Part shown: positions 48,201 through 61,345 of the stretch, one piece after another
Layout: each line of letters begins with the position of its first letter
Position numbering within the stretch: position 1 is the stretch's first letter
Assembly (NCBI GenBank): GCA_963921825.1
Contig: OY997593.1
Location: 58,388,039 to 58,452,038, forward strand
Length of the DNA stretch: 64,000 nt
Direction of reading: 5' to 3'
Source: Erodium maritimum
Taxonomy: Eukaryota; Streptophyta; Magnoliopsida; Geraniales; Geraniaceae
Made by a program: the position numbers and the translations under genes
The notes under the pieces: model-generated
What the model was told of the DNA's origin: nothing
Databases searched by the model: none
Seen by the model: the letters and a program-made list of their open reading frames with translations, nothing else

Positions 48201-48970
48201 CTCCGGTACTAGTCTGTCATCCTCAAGCCAAGCATTGAGGACTCTAAAAGGTTTAGGTCCCCAATCCAACTCCTCTGTGTACAAATGGACAGGTCGATGA
48301 TCTGAAACCCGACGGGGTAAATTCTTTTGGGAAAGCCTCACAAACTTGGAAAGTATTTCATCATTGACTAAAAACCTATCTAATTTCGAAGCTCTTTGAT
48401 CTGTTCCATACCATGTAAACCGGGCTCCTTGCATCGGTAAATTTATGAGACCTGCCGAATTAATGAAGCCTTCAAACATCAGTGATCCTCTACCCAGAGA
48501 GCCTGAACCACCACACCTTTCTGAAGCTTCTAGGACTGTATTAAATTCGCCTCCCATAAAAATCGGACCTGAGAACGCCAAAATTTCTGCCAGTAGTATT
48601 CCCCATAAAGCTTCCTTTCCCCTGGTATCACAAGGGGCATAAATGTTGACAACACAGATCTCCTGTGGATCATTACCAGCCTTACCCCACCATAGCAGCG
48701 CATTCCGCAGCGGTTTAGAACGAGTCATTGTGAAAAAACCCTCATTCCAAATCGACACCAAGCCTCCAGATTTCCCTTCAGCTTCAACCCATACACTTGA
48801 CCAGTCGCTTCTCAAACCACAGGATCTCAGAAAATTGGACAGGGGACTTACAATTTTTGTTTCCTGAAGCAGAATGAATTTCGGTCTTCTCTTCCTGACA
48901 ACCTCTCTTATCGAACTCCTCTTCTGATCGGAAGAGGCCCCTCTCACGTTCCATGAGAGGAGAGAAATAG
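45300..48970 (-). pseudogene. LINE ORF2: endonuclease, reverse transcriptase, zf-RVT
   Basis: Endonuclease (48970-48150) begins ISLLSWNVRGASS and contains LQETK, GGEFNTVL and VSDHRPVHL; the usual aspartate of GGDFN is glutamate. Reverse transcriptase (about 47790-46480) includes APGPDGFTMLFIQKYW, FRPISLVSAVYK, FDFEKAYDCVSWEYL-like and GLRQGCPLSPLLF. The catalytic FADD box reads FTYD (46912-46901), losing the first catalytic aspartate. The C-terminal zf-RVT domain (46160-45300) has LPPKVAAFLWLCCHEAVPTS, then C-x2-C and H...C. At least four frame breaks separate these pieces. The copy cannot encode an active enzyme. Confidence 0.8.
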
Positions 48971-48974
48971 AAAT

Positions 48975-50087
48975 TTAGGAGGAAGAAAGGGAGGTGTTAC
49001 TGCCTCCACCGTCTGAGTCTGCCTGTGCATCCAAACCAGAACCGCGATCATGTTCAGCTGCGCATAACTCGACGTTTAATGCTTCCAGTTCTCTCCTAAA
49101 TTGCTCTCCTGTTGATTTTGATTTGAAGCCCATAGTTTTACAGTAAGCCCGGGCCTTCTCTGCTGCTTGCAAATTTCCTTGGGCTCGTGATCGTGTACTC
49201 GGCCCGTACGTCTCTTGTGCGATCAAATTGTCACTCACGGTAGTCTGCAAGTCCGCCTGGTCTCTCGCCTTTAGTATCGACTTCTTCTTCTTTTTGGAAA
49301 CCACAGGTCCAGAGATTGTCTTCGCAAAGTCCAGGCTATCCAACTGAGTTTGGATCACGTTACTGAATTCCTCAACAGTTTCAATGATCGGGACTAATGG
49401 CATAGTTGACGGAGCCGGTGAATCCAAGAAATTAAAATCAAAGTTTCCAACCCTGTTTGTGCTCACGGGAGACATATTTCGAGTACTTACTTCTACTGAG
49501 TTCAAATTTGCCGATTTTCCCGAACTGGCAGACAACCAGCTATCCTCCACCGCTTCAGAGATCGGATCACAAATGGTACCTGATTGGCTTGGGCTTCCAA
49601 GACATTAACACAACAACCTTCACCATCAAAAGATGCTCGAATCACTTGCTCACTGAAGCACTCAGTCTGAAGATGTATCAGCGCATAGGCTTCATCAAAG
49701 TCCATACCTGTTAGCGGCTCTGGGTGTATCATCACCACCTCTCCGAGAGCTCCGGCGACTCTCTCCAGGTTTCCTTTTTTCCAACACTGAATCGGTACCC
49801 CTTGGATCCTGAACCATCAAAAAAAGGTCTTCTTTAAGCAGCAGGTGTTCCTTATACAACCTCATGGTCATCCACTGAGACAGCCAAGACCATCTACTCT
49901 CCCCCATTCTCTCTTCAAAAGCCCTATCTGCGCAGGAGACATACACCACTTTGTTTCCCAGGGATCTCACTTGAATATCGAACACTCCTTGTCTGCCTAG
50001 TTCCTCTTGCAGCACCTTATAACAAACATTTCCATGTAATACCCCCAGCCATCCGTTGCTCGCCTCCTCTGACAGCTTATCATCCAC
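48975..50087 (-). pseudogene. LINE ORF1-like protein, broken
   Basis: The N-terminal segment (50087-49695, MDDKLSEEASNGWLGVLHGN...) is followed in other frames by MDFDEAYALIHLQTECFS (49738-49502) and by a hydrophilic C-terminal part with KKKKKSILKARDQ and a KARAYCKTMGFKSK motif (49550-48975), ending shortly before ORF2. The layout is that of a plant L1 ORF1. No zinc knuckle was seen. Confidence 0.55.
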
Positions 50088-50090
50088 AAC

Positions 50091-52012
50091 AAGTTCGGGT
50101 TTGGTCGGGTCTTGGATCGGGTCGGGTCAGTTTCGACCCGGATCTGATTTTGGGCCTGGTATGCCTGGGCCCTGGTTAGCCTGGTCAGTTTGGGCTGGTG
50201 TTTAGGCTTGATATGGCCGAGTTTGGTCTGATCTGTGGGTCCTCTTTGTGGCTGGCTCGTGGCTTTGCGGGAACTCGGTTCCGGAGTTCATGGTTGTGGA
50301 CGGCGTTTCTGGTCTCACCGGAGCTCTGTTGTGTTCGGGTCTTGCTGGTTGATTTTGGTGCCGCTCTCCACAGTGTTGGGTCGTTGTTTCTCTTGTTGTT
50401 TTGTTGTCTAGTTACTTGGAGATTGGATTTCCCCGTCATCGTTTGAAGGGTGGTGTTTAGGGGTTTTCCGTCGGAGTTGACTGCTACTCTGCAAGCTGGC
50501 TTTGGTGTCTCATCTTTTTGGGTCCGGATTGGATCGAGCTCGGTATCATTACAGGCCTTCCCCTTCGGGTCCTCACTGTAGGTCAGCAAGGGGTTACCGT
50601 CTAGGTATCGGAACACTCAGCTCCCATTCCAGCTTTGGATTCTTGTAAGTGTTGACTTTCTGCTGCCGGCTTAGAGCTCTAAGCTCGTACTCGATAGAAA
50701 TACCGGTCCTCCCCCTTTTTTGGGCCTCTTATCGGTGTTTACCTGAATTAGGTATCGTAGGACTGAGTGCGAGCTTTTTCGTCTGCTCTGTCTCTCGCGG
50801 TTTCGATGAAGCGGTGTTGACAGAGGAGCTTCTCTCGGGTCATTGGAGGTGTATGGTTCCAGCTTAGGTCGTGGGACGCGCTTCTATATCCTATAGGATG
50901 TGGATAGTTGTTGAGCTATTCTAGCGACTTATGGTGCTTCAGCCTCCCGGGGACTTCTTGGACATTGTGGTTGGCTGCCTTCTGGTCCCCTGGGCCTTTT
51001 CCTGGTGAGGTTTTGGGATTTCGTCTTCTTTAGCTTCCTTCATCTTATTACGTACTTAGTTTGTGGTTGTTCGTTGCCTCCTTTGGAGTGGGAAGTCTGA
51101 CTAGATTACAATTTTTAGAGATGGATCGGTTCTTTCCTTGGATTTCGCTATCGTTGCCTCCGTTTTAGTAGTTTCCTTTATTCGTGGTCTCTCCTTACTT
51201 AGACTTTGCTGATATATCTTCACTGGTCGGAGAAGTTTTGGTGGTGAATGAGTCTAACTCTACGTTTGGATCGTTGGATTGTGTTGGCTTCTAGCGGGTT
51301 ATCATCGATAACCGAGCAGTGTTTGGAGGGATGCCTTTGGGGTTTCTGTTGATTTGTTTGGTTCTCTCTTGCCTGTTGCATAGTCTAGGTGGCTCGTTAA
51401 GCTCAGGGCTGATGCCCTCTGTCCTGTTTTCCGTCAATAGTTTGAGGGTTTTCAACTCCGACTCCCTGTAGGGTTGATCGTTGGTGTTGGCCTCGGTCGG
51501 GAACTTCTTGTATATTTCGAGCAGTGTTCAGCGTTGGCATCTGACCTTATGATGCAGTGGAGAGTTCTTTCGGTATTATTGAAGAGGATTAAGGTTCTGG
51601 TGAGCGGTAATTTGCAGGCTTGATAGGTTTTCACCTCTTTTCAGTTGGACCTCATGTTAGTAAAATTTGGATTTCAGATATTTTTTTCTTGCGCTTCATG
51701 GTAGGAAAATCAAGGTTTAGACCTCACTTTTCTAGTCGGCTTCTTTGCTTTTATGCTCTTAATTGTTGTAAAATTTAGGTTTTTAGACCTTATTCTTTGT
51801 ACTCTCCCCTTGTTGGGTTTCTTAGGAGGATGAGCTGTCATGCCAGCGCTTGTGTCTGTTCTTGTTCTTGTTTTATGGTTTCGGTTGTGCCTTATAAGAA
51901 GGTTGCGTACTTCTTGGACTTTTGGAGGTCTGTAGTCAGATTTCATGTACTCCACTTTCTCCTCGTAAGAGGTTTAATTTAAATTTACAATTGCTGATCA
52001 AAAATAAAATAA
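50091..52012 (+). mobile_element. Non-LTR element G (GCTGAT-tailed family), plus orientation
   Basis: Ends TACTCCACTTTCTCCTCGTAA...TTGCTGATCAAAAATAAAAT (to ~52012). It contains GTGTTGGCC at 51484-51492. Its 3' half shares with element F two repeats of a GTAAAAT...TTTAGACCT motif (51655-51790 against 44265-44345). The left boundary with the LINE is approximate and no target duplication was found. Confidence 0.55.
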
Positions 52013-52089
52013 AATTAAATTAAAGAATCACCATTATGAATTTATACATGGTGGTCATGAAATTCATCCCCATAACAAATCCAAGGACT

Positions 52090-53170
52090 AACATTTTTTT
52101 TTGAAAAACAAATATAGTATTAATATCTCAAGACTTGGAGAACAAGTATAGAGAAAGAGGAAGAGGAAGGAATCTCTCATACAAACTAGAGCACCCCTAA
52201 AAAGGAGCCTCAAAACGAAACAAGAGAATTAGAAACCAACACAAAACAAAGACTAAAGAAATACAAACTCTCAAACAAAAAAGACTCCAACCAACAAACT
52301 AGACCGAAACAAAACCCAACCAGAACCCACCCTCCAACATGTAAGAAACAGGGAGCCAAAACCAATTCAATCCGCAAGATGAGTGCAAATCAAACGAAAA
52401 AAGGTACAACTTAAAACTAAGGCTTCCAAGAAGAGTTGAAAGCAAGAGCTTCCTAACCAACATCTCCTTCGTCTTCCAGATCCTCAAAATCCTCACTAGA
52501 CCCTGAATCTAAGTGAACCCTCTGTTGTAACTCGGCTTCACGATTCTCAAATTGTTCCACAACTTTAGCTTCTAAGACAAACGCTTTCAGCCCAATAGCT
52601 TTACAGTAATCTCATGTGCCTTGACATCCAGATTAAATTTTTTTTTTTGTGTTTATCCTTGGAAGTGTTCTTTTAAGTAGATCTACAAAGAGACGAAGGG
52701 TTGATATCTTTGTATTTCCCCATTTTCGACCTTGTAGCATAGAAGTATATAGTAACAGGTTTTTTGCACTTCCTCTTTCCTTTGTGTTTTTTTAGTGAAG
52801 ATTTCTAGGCTTTGGAAGAGATTCTGTGAAGGATCCAAGCCCAAAGTAGACAATAGAGAAGTAGGTACCCGACTACTGATAATATTGTCAGGTTGAAGTC
52901 CTATCTTCCCACCACTATTGCTAGCTTCTTTAGCCAATGAACCCATCTGAATTTTTGTTAGAGAAGACAAAGAAGAACCAACCTCCAGCCCCAGAGATTC
53001 AATGCATGCTACTACATCCTTTCAAAAACGGTGTGTGGAAGAAATACTTAGTGAGGCCTCATGCAGTGGCTAAGTCAAATTCACACCTGATTGACTCTTT
53101 CCCATCCCATTACTCCTACCCGGGGCGATAGAAACGTTCTCCAGTGTGGTATTAATTAGAGGAAATAATA
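52090..53170 (-). pseudogene. Second LINE remnant, ORF1 C-terminal part, minus orientation
   Basis: A T-rich tail (52092-52101) begins a minus-strand copy. Around 52620-52440 the translation, with a frame change, gives YCKAIGLKAFVLEAKVVEQF, the counterpart of YCKTMGFKSK in the LINE ORF1 at 49.1 kb. Upstream, 52970-52683 encodes a hydrophilic stretch (MSSLTKIQMGSLAKEASNS...). The rest of the LINE is missing. Confidence 0.5.
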
Positions 53171-53199
53171 AGGGGTGTACCTCAGGATCCTTAACGATA

Positions 53200-54089
53200 C
53201 TCAATGAAGGATTAGGAGTAGTAAATTGACTGGACAAGGAATTGTTGTTGTTTGATACCTCAGGCTCCGGTTGTATTGGTTTGGGTTCCCGGCCCTGGCC
53301 CTTGGTGCAGTCAAGGATTCGACCTTCTCCTCTTTGACTCGTTTAAAGTGCTTCCAGCCTCGTCCTATGATGGCCTTTGTGGTGAGGTAGACACTCTCTC
53401 TTTCTCTCTAGTTGGTTCTTTTTCTCCCTTCTTCCCTGCGATTCTATCGATTGGCTTCCTTTCATTTCGACCATGTGCGGTGGGTCGAGCTCGTCGGTAA
53501 AGGTGTTGGCCGCCGACGAGTCTTCTTGTCTTTTCTGTTTCAAGCCCCCCTGAAGCCTTTTGATTTATTAATTGGGTTAAATGACATCCGAGTTTTTCTT
53601 TGGTTTTGTAATGCCGTGGATGGTCCTGGCCATCGGCTCTTTAGTAATCGGCTGGGTTTTTTTTCTTCTGAACTAGCTGGTTCCAAAGTTACAAGGAGTT
53701 TAAAGAACCAATTTTGATTAGAATTGTAGTGTCTCCTGTGTGTTGGGTGGTGATTTTCTAGGTGATTCAGACTTGTTTCTGCTTGGTTGTTTTCGTTGTG
53801 TTTCTGGGGCCTTTTCCCCTTGGTGGTTGTTTTTAGCCTGTTGACTTCTTGGTATTTTCTTCTGTGGTTTGGTTTCATTGGTTATATTTCTTTTTATGCC
53901 TGGTGTTGACCTTTTTGGTGTTTACTCTTTGGTTTTCCTTTGAAGGTTGTTGTTGTACCTAGTGTGGCCCTTGTTGGTGTTTCTTCGTTGGTTTTCCCTT
54001 GTTGACTGTTGTATTCCTCCATGTACTCCTTTTTATCCTTTAAGATGGTTTAATTTTATTTTGTTATTGCTGATCAAAAAAGAAAACTC
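53200..54089 (+). mobile_element. Non-LTR element I (GCTGAT-tailed family), plus orientation
   Basis: Contains the best hairpin copy (CTCGTCGG 53490-53497, CCGACGAG 53513-53520, with GTGTTGGCC between) and ends TATTGCTGATCAAAAAAG. The start is approximate. Confidence 0.55.
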
Positions 54090-54487
54090 AACATGAAGAA
54101 CGATAACTACTTGTAAGAGTCACTGTGATTCACTTTGTTTGTTTTAGTTCTTAGACTGTTGTGGGGGGTCTTGAGGTGTGTCTCAGACCTCTTTTTAGTT
54201 TTGGTTCGGGTGTAACCCTTGTTTGCCCTTGTTGGCTTAAGTGTTAGATAGTTTGGTTCGGGTGTAGCCTTGATTTTCCCTTATTGGCACTAGTGTTCTT
54301 AATATTGGTCATATCAGTTTTGGTAAGAGTCCTATAAAAATCTCATGTGTGGGATAGTTCGGTTGGGTTGGTCCTTGTGTGTTATGGTGGTAAGCTTGTA
54401 TAGTTGTCATGCTCTTCTTCCCAGTTCGGGAATTTGAGTATTCAATAAAACAATTGTTGATCAAAAAGAAAAACATGAAGAACAATA
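54090..54487 (+). mobile_element. Short 5'-truncated non-LTR element J
   Basis: Body 54106-54471 lies between 16-bp near-identical flanks AACATGAAGAACGATA (54090-54105) and AACATGAAGAACAATA (54472-54487). It ends ATTGTTGATCAAAAAGAAA and its 3' part resembles the end of element B. The first flank lies in the A-rich tail of element I, so J inserted next to it later. Confidence 0.75.
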
Positions 54488-54694
54488 TCGAATAACAAAA
54501 AGAAGAAGAGAAAGAGTGGGTTTGTATGAAAAATAAGGGAAATGGAAGCATACCCATAAGTATGAGCTGGAAAAGGTGTCAGAATCTCAATCCGAGTTTT
54601 GCTAGGACGAGGTTGCCAGAAAAAGAGAAGAAGTTACTAATCAAGAAAAATCGTCATCTATCTCAACATACAAGTAGCAGAAAATTGACTGATA

Positions 54695-54941
54695 TGTTAT
54701 ATAAACACACGTGTATGTGTGTAAGATGGCCACCACTTCTTCAATGAAGAACGTGGCAAGCCATGTGATGAGTAATACAATTTCAAAACACTATATATAC
54801 ATGTATGTTGAATAGAAGAAATATACAAGAAACAAAAAGTTCAGTAAATGGTTAAGTATTGAGAGTTTGATATTTTAGTAAAGTAAAAGAAGTTCGGTTA
54901 TTTTAGTTTTGGTTTTGATCGTTTGAGAAATAATCACAACA
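54695..54941 (+). repeat. Copia 5' LTR
   Basis: Starts TGTTATATAAACACACG, ends AATCACAACA; 247 bp. Next to it, CGTTATCAGCACGAG occupies the primer-binding position. Confidence 0.9.
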
Positions 54942-55350
54942 CGTTATCAGCACGAGTCCGTTCCGTTGTAATCATTAAATTTTCTCAAATCGTTATTCAA
55001 TACGAACGCTCTGTTCTACTGCTCAGGTATCAGATTTTAAAATCATCGTTAATTTATTTATATCTGATTCATGCTCATTTAAATAAGTTTATTCATGGTT
55101 TTTCCGATAAGTATGCTCTGTGACTACCAATGTATATTGGATCTTTCACATCAGAAATTTGATATTTACCGTATTCTTGTATTTTATCGTTAGTACCTGA
55201 ATTTAAAAATTCGTTAAAACCGAAACGTTTGGACCGGAAGTTCCAAATATATAATAGTAGCGACCCGATATGTATTGGACCAGAAGTTCCAAAATAAAAT
55301 ATCAACGACCTGAAGTCGAGTATGATCCTGACATACAATTATTTTGATCA

Positions 55351-56227
55351 ATGTTTAGAATGGATAACTTGGAAACGCTTAATTATGCTCCCCTTAGACT
55401 AGACGGGAAGAACTATTATGAATGAGCGCTAGACACGACTCTCCACTTGAGATCTCATAATCTTGGAGACGTCATAAAAGAAGGGGAATAACGAGTCAGT
55501 CAAAAACAAAGCCACGACCACAATATTAATTCGTCATCACATGCATAAAGACCTACGACTTGAGTATATAATTGACGAAGACCCTCTTAGTTTATGGGTT
55601 CAGCTCAAGGAGAGGTTTGAGCATATGAAAGCAATAGCTCTCCCTCGTGCCGAATATGATTGGTCTAACCTCAAGTTACAGGACTTTAAGTCTATAAATG
55701 AGTACAATTCGGCTATGTTTAAAATTGTTTCCAAGCTTCGCAGTTGTGGTGAGAAAATAACTGACGAATCTATGCTTGAGAAAACATTCTCCATGTTCCA
55801 TCCCTTGAATATGCTCCTGCAGCAGCAATATCGAGAAAAAGTGTTTAAGAAATTTACAGATCTGATTGCTTGTTTGCTCGTTGCAGAGCAAAACAATGAA
55901 TTATTAATAAAGAACCATCAAACTCGCCCTGTAGGCAGTGCTCCATTCCCTGAAGCGAATGTGACAGAATATGATGGTTACTCTGGACCTAGACGAGGCC
56001 GAGGACCCTTTAGAGGTCGAGGTCGAGGTCGTGGACGTGGTCGCAGTCAGGGCTATGTGCATAACAATTTCCAACCTTATAGAAAAGATGATAGGGTGTA
56101 CCACCAGAAGTGGACCCGATATCATTGGTCACGTGTATGTCGTGTGCCAAACCACTTGGTAAAGTTATACCAAGAGTCGATAAAGGGAAAAAAGAAGGCC
56201 GCTGAGACAAATTTCATTGATCCCTGA
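55351..56227 (+). pseudogene. Copia gag-like region
   Basis: ATG 55351 opens MFRMDNLETLNYAPLRLDG, the usual copia gag start, and hits TGA at 55423-55425 where a tryptophan is expected. After a frame change the main part (55541-56227) has the UBN2-type gag fold region (LWVQLKERFEHMK) and a GRGRGRGRG arginine/glycine stretch. Only the second half of the zinc knuckle is present (HWSRVCR); the first cysteines are deleted. Ends NFIDP. Confidence 0.8.
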
Positions 56228-59101
56228 ATATGCTCTGAATATGCTCCGATCAAGCTTACAGTCTCCGACTTCTTTAAAGATGATGACGGAAATGTGGATC
56301 GTGATGAAAATGTAGATTGAACTTGTGTGTTTATGTATTCCCCTACTTTAAGTTAATGTGAAATATATAATGTTTTTGTAATCATTTCCTAAGTTTATAA
56401 ACTAATATAATCCTTTTTATGAAAGGATATGGATCCCAACTATGGATCACGTATTTGCAGAAATGATGGTGACTTATGTATTGTTGATTGCGTGTTGACA
56501 CACACAATCTTAAGAGATAAAAAATATTTCTCTTATCTAACCTTGGTTGAAGCAAATGTTAACACAATTACGGAACTGAATATTTGATAGAAGGCTCTGG
56601 AAGAGCTACCTTGATATTAGAAAACAGAACAAGGTTAAGTACCCATAATGCTTTATATGCAAGTAGATCCAGAAGAAATATACTTTCCTCAAGGATATTC
56701 GTAGCAACGGATATCATGTCGAGGCCAGAAGTGAAAATGAGACTGAGTTTCTCTGTATCACTTTTAATAAGTGTGGTGATAAGCGTGTACTTGAAAAATT
56801 ATAGGTTCTATCATCAGGTTTGTATTATACAACCATAAGAACCGTTGAAACCTACGCAACAATGAACCAGAAGTTCATTAATCCAAATGTTTTTATGCTT
56901 TGGCACAATCGTCTTGGTCATCTGGGATCGACCATGATGTGTAGGATTGTTGAAAACTCATGTGAGCATTCATTAAAGGACCAGAAGATCCTAATGTCCA
57001 ATGAGATATCATGTACAGCTTGTTCACAAGGAAAATTAGTGGTCCGACCATCGCAAACCAAGATTAACATTGAAATGTCATCTTTCCTGCAAAGGATTCA
57101 GGGAGATATATGTGGCCCTATACATCCAGCTAGTGGACCATTTAGTTATTTCATGGTCCTAATAGACGCATCTAGCGGATGGTCTCATATTTGCTTATTG
57201 TCAACGCGCAATGTTCCATTCGCTAAATTGTTGGCACAAATCATTAGGCTGAGGGCACATTTCCCTGATCATCTCATTAAGTCTATTCGTCTTGATAGTG
57301 ATGGTGAGTACACATCAAAAGCATTTGATGATTATTGCATGTCTTTATGGATTGATATTGAACATCCCGTTGCACATGTCCATACCCAAAATGGGTTAGT
57401 AGAATCGTTTATCAAACGTATACAGGTAATTGCACGTACATTACTAATGCAATCACAATTACCTATTTCTGCTTGGGGACATGTTGTATTACATGTTGCA
57501 TCTTTAATTCGTATAAGACCAAGTGCTTATCATCAATATTCTCCTGTACAACTTGTGTGTGGGAACCAACCTAATATATCCCATTTGCGAACCTTTGGTT
57601 GCGCAGTGCAAGTGCCGATCGCACCTACTCAACGCACAAAAATGGGACCCCAACGTCGGTTGGGGATATATGTTGGTTTTGATTCACCGTCCATTATAAG
57701 GTATCTTGAACCTCGGACGAGTGATTTGTTTACTGCAAGATTTGCAGATTGTCATTTTAATGAGACAACATTTCCACCTCTAGGTGAGAAAGATAAGCCT
57801 CCTGAACTAAGGCTTGAACTCTCTTATAATCCTCCTGAAGTTGGGCATGAACTTTCATGGAAAGTGAGTTCATTGTCTCATTTAGACCCACACACGTCAC
57901 AATGTGAAATAGAAGTACAGAGAATAATTCATTTGCAAAATGTTGCAAATCAAATGCCCGATGCATTTGCAGACACGTCAAAGATGACAAGGTCTTATAT
58001 AGATGCAATCAATGTACCAGCTAGAATTAAGGTCACTGGTGATACTACGAAAGCAGCTATCGATTCCTCTAGTGCACGCCTGAAGCGTGGGCGACCAGTT
58101 GGATTAAAAGACATTGTTCCCCGGAAGCGGAAATGTTAGACGAATGTAGGGGGTATGAAAGCAGTGGTTCCAGAAGAACCAACCAATGAAAAAGCCTCAT
58201 TACCAGAAGTAGTTCCAGAAGAACTACCAGAGTCGGTTCTAGAAGAACCAATTGGTCCAGGAGTACCAATCGGTCCAGAAGTACCAGAAGACTCTAATAC
58301 TTCCGAAGAGTTAAGAAATGAGAAAATTATTGTTGATGAAGTCTATGCGTTCGCGCTGGCCAACGAGATCATAAATGAGTTTGATTTCGAGCCCCAAAGC
58401 ATCGACGAATGTCGTCACAGGGATGACTGGCCTGTGTGGGAAGAAGCAATTCAGGCAGAATTGGCTTCATTGGCGAAACACAAAGTTTTTGGGCCCGTTT
58501 CCAAGACACCGGAAGATGTCAACCCTGTTGGTTACAGGTGGGTATTTATAAGGACACGAAATGAGAAAAATGAAGTCGCCCGATATAAGGCTAGGCTTGT
58601 GGCCCAAGGATTCTCTCAACGACCTGGAGTCGATTTTGATGGGACATATTCCCCGGTAATGGTTCTGATCACTTTCAGATATTTGATCAGCCTATCAGTC
58701 TCTGAAGGACTTGATATGTGCATGATGGACATTGTGACTGCTTACCTGTATGGTAATTTGGACACTGGTATCTATATGAAACTCCCCGATGGATTGAGAT
58801 TGCCTGAAGCAATGATAGATATCCCCAGATATATGTGTTCAATAAAGTTACAGAAATCTCTGTATGGAATAAAGCAATTTGGTGGGATGTGGTACCATCG
58901 CCTTAGCGAATACCTTACCAGAGAAGGCTATAAGAATGATGTTATATGTCCATGTGTGTTCATTAAGAAAACAACCTGTAAAGACCGGGAATATTAATAT
59001 TTGATTTAGTAAATTTTAACGTCGAAGTTTGGGAACGAGTTAATTTTCGATCGATTTCAAAAAAAAAGGGGGGGAAAGGAAAAAAGAGGAAAGCAGAACA
59101 G

Positions 59102-59105
<4 letters not shown>

Positions 59106-59132
<27 letters not shown>
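59106..59132. repeat. (AT)n microsatellite
   Basis: About 13 uninterrupted AT units inside solo LTR 2. Confidence 0.85.
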
Positions 59133-61129
59133 CTAAAGGGTCGGACCGGGTCGGTCAGACCCGACCAGCAACCCAAGTCGGGTCAGGCCTAACCCAGCCG
59201 AATTGGCATTTGGCCCGAGCGGCCCTTTTTCGATCTGAGGCCCGTTTAGACCGGCCCGCGTATATAACGCGTTTTTAGGGTTATGAAGCCATCACTTCGT
59301 CCCTCTTCTTCTTCGCGAACGCCTCTCCCTCTCCACCTCACTCTCTCGTCCTCGCCCCGAAGCCGCGTCACCCATCTCCGCCTAGCAACCACCGCCACTG
59401 TCACTCCCTCTCTCGACCCAGCTCACAACACCGTCCCCCTCTCCCTCACCGTCCTCTCCTTCAACTTCTCCGGCCAGATCCGGCCACGCCGTCCCTCCCA
59501 CTTCCTCTTCTCCCTCATCCCGATCCCGGCACCCCAGCGCAAGTTCCGTCCACGCTCTCATCCCCGGCGTTCTCTCCCTTCCCCGTCCCGAGCTCCATCT
59601 CATCTCGAGCTCTCGATGGCCACTCCTCGTCGGCCGAGCTCATCTCCCCTCTCACCCTTCTTCTCGTCTTCTCCGGCTGCACCATCTTCCACGCGCCGCC
59701 GAACTTCCCATCAGCGTCGTCGTTCTCGCCGGATCTGAGACGGAAATCGCACCGTCCAGATCTGAGGCGAGAAGACCCGCCTCGCTCCGCCGCTCCTATG
59801 TCTACAACCTCCTCCCCGCCATCGTCCCTTTCCCCTACGGTGAGCGTTACAACCATGGGTTCGGTCGCCGGTGATGTCGTCGCCGATGGTCGGAAACTTC
59901 TCCCGAGCCTCGTCTCTTACCCTTTCTTTTCTCGAACTGTCTGGTTCTATTCATTTGCTGTTGAATCTGAAGCAGAGTAATCAAATTTGTTCAAGAAATT
60001 AAAAGAACTTAATTTAGAACCGGATCTGTTTTAAATCAAAAACGGGAAAAGAAATCAGTTTTATTTTAAAAGACTATAATTTGAACATATGAACGACGTA
60101 GGGTTGTTGAACGTTTTTGGTAACTGGAACGACTAAATCAGACTTTTAATCGGACTTAGAACGGGACCAAAAGTGGAACGTTGAATCGGACCCTCGGGAT
60201 TTGTGCCTCGAAACCTGCACCTCGGGACCCGTGCACTGGAAACCGTGCCTCGGTTTACGTACACCGGGTTCTGTGCTCGGGGCTCGGGTACTCGAGCCGG
60301 AGTCGTCGTATAATCTCGCTTTGGACCGTTCAAGTTTAAAAGGCAACGTATTGATTTTAATCTGGACTGTACCGAAACTGATTGTAAGTTTTAACTGCTA
60401 AAACCTAGGCTTGGACTTTACCCCAGACCTTGTACTTCGTGGACTTCGCCTGAGAAGATGGAGTTGGCCCGGTCATCAGCAGCTAGGAGTATTATTAGAG
60501 GAAGACCGCAAGGTAGGGAAAGTACTAAACTCCTCGTGCAATTTAATACTTAGTATGCCTATTAGGTTAATAAAATCGGAAAGGTCCTAGAATTGCATAT
60601 AGGATGCGAATAACTAGAATAATCGTCTTTCAATTACTAATAACCGGACGTGTATAGTATGCATGCATAGGATGTGAACAACTAGTTTAACTCGCTTTCA
60701 ATACTTGGGAAATTGGTTTACTGGTAGAGAGGCCGTGTTGAGCCCTCAGATTAGTTGTGTTTGCCTCACTACATTGTTTGCTTAGTTTAAGATAAATTAA
60801 GGGTCGAACGAAACTAGATAACTTGAATGCTTGATTGATAGAATGAATGCTTGAATGATTGCATGAATGAATGAATGATTGAGTGTAATTGATTGTGATA
60901 AAATGGTACGATCGGGTGAATGGTAGACCGATGGATCGAGATTGGTAAGTGTGATGGTAAGTGTAAGGTATATGGATCCCTTGTTGTGTGGTGATGAAAT
61001 TGTGTTTGCTACGCTTTGGTTATGAGGTGTTGATATGTTATTTCTCTTGTTTGTGTTCTTGAGATGTTTGGTAGTTCGGTATGGTACTTACACCGGGGGG
61101 TAATCCGGTAATACATAGCCATTGGTTAT

Positions 61130-61345
61130 TGAAGGACACTGCGGGGCATTTGTTGGTTGATCCTGCGGGATATTGATTGGAGGACCCTGCGGGGCATTGG
61201 TTATTGGAGCCTGCGGGCATTGGTTATTGGACCATGCGGGGCATTGATTATTGGAGTTGCGGGCATTGGTTATTGGAGCCTGCGGGCATTAGGTGGTGGA
61301 CCCTGCGGGGCAATTGGATGGTTTACCCTGCGGGGAATGGTTACT
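61130..61345. repeat. ~25-bp tandem repeat array in solo LTR 2
   Basis: About eight imperfect units built on CCTGCGGGGCATTGGTTATTGG. Confidence 0.8.

Larger units (their letters stand above)
45108..50090 (-). mobile_element. L1-like LINE, minus orientation, decayed
   Basis: The 3' end is at left (minus CACTGATAAAAAAAAAA, 45110-45127). Reading leftwards on the minus strand it carries ORF1 (50087-48975), then ORF2 with apurinic endonuclease, reverse transcriptase and zf-RVT domains (48970-45300). The 5' end abuts element G near 50090 with no 5' UTR recognised, and no target duplication was found, so it is 5'-truncated or disrupted. Its tail resembles the tails of the short non-LTR elements in this window. 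Confidence 0.8.

Noticed and set aside
59283-59738. 151-codon Ser/Pro/Arg-rich ORF
   Set aside because: C/T-rich leader of solo LTR 2; similar low-complexity ORFs occur at the same place in solo LTR 1 on different frames.
61130-61345. Short regularly spaced repeats that might suggest a CRISPR-like array
   Set aside because: Imperfect contiguous tandem repeat without unique spacers, inside a plant LTR.
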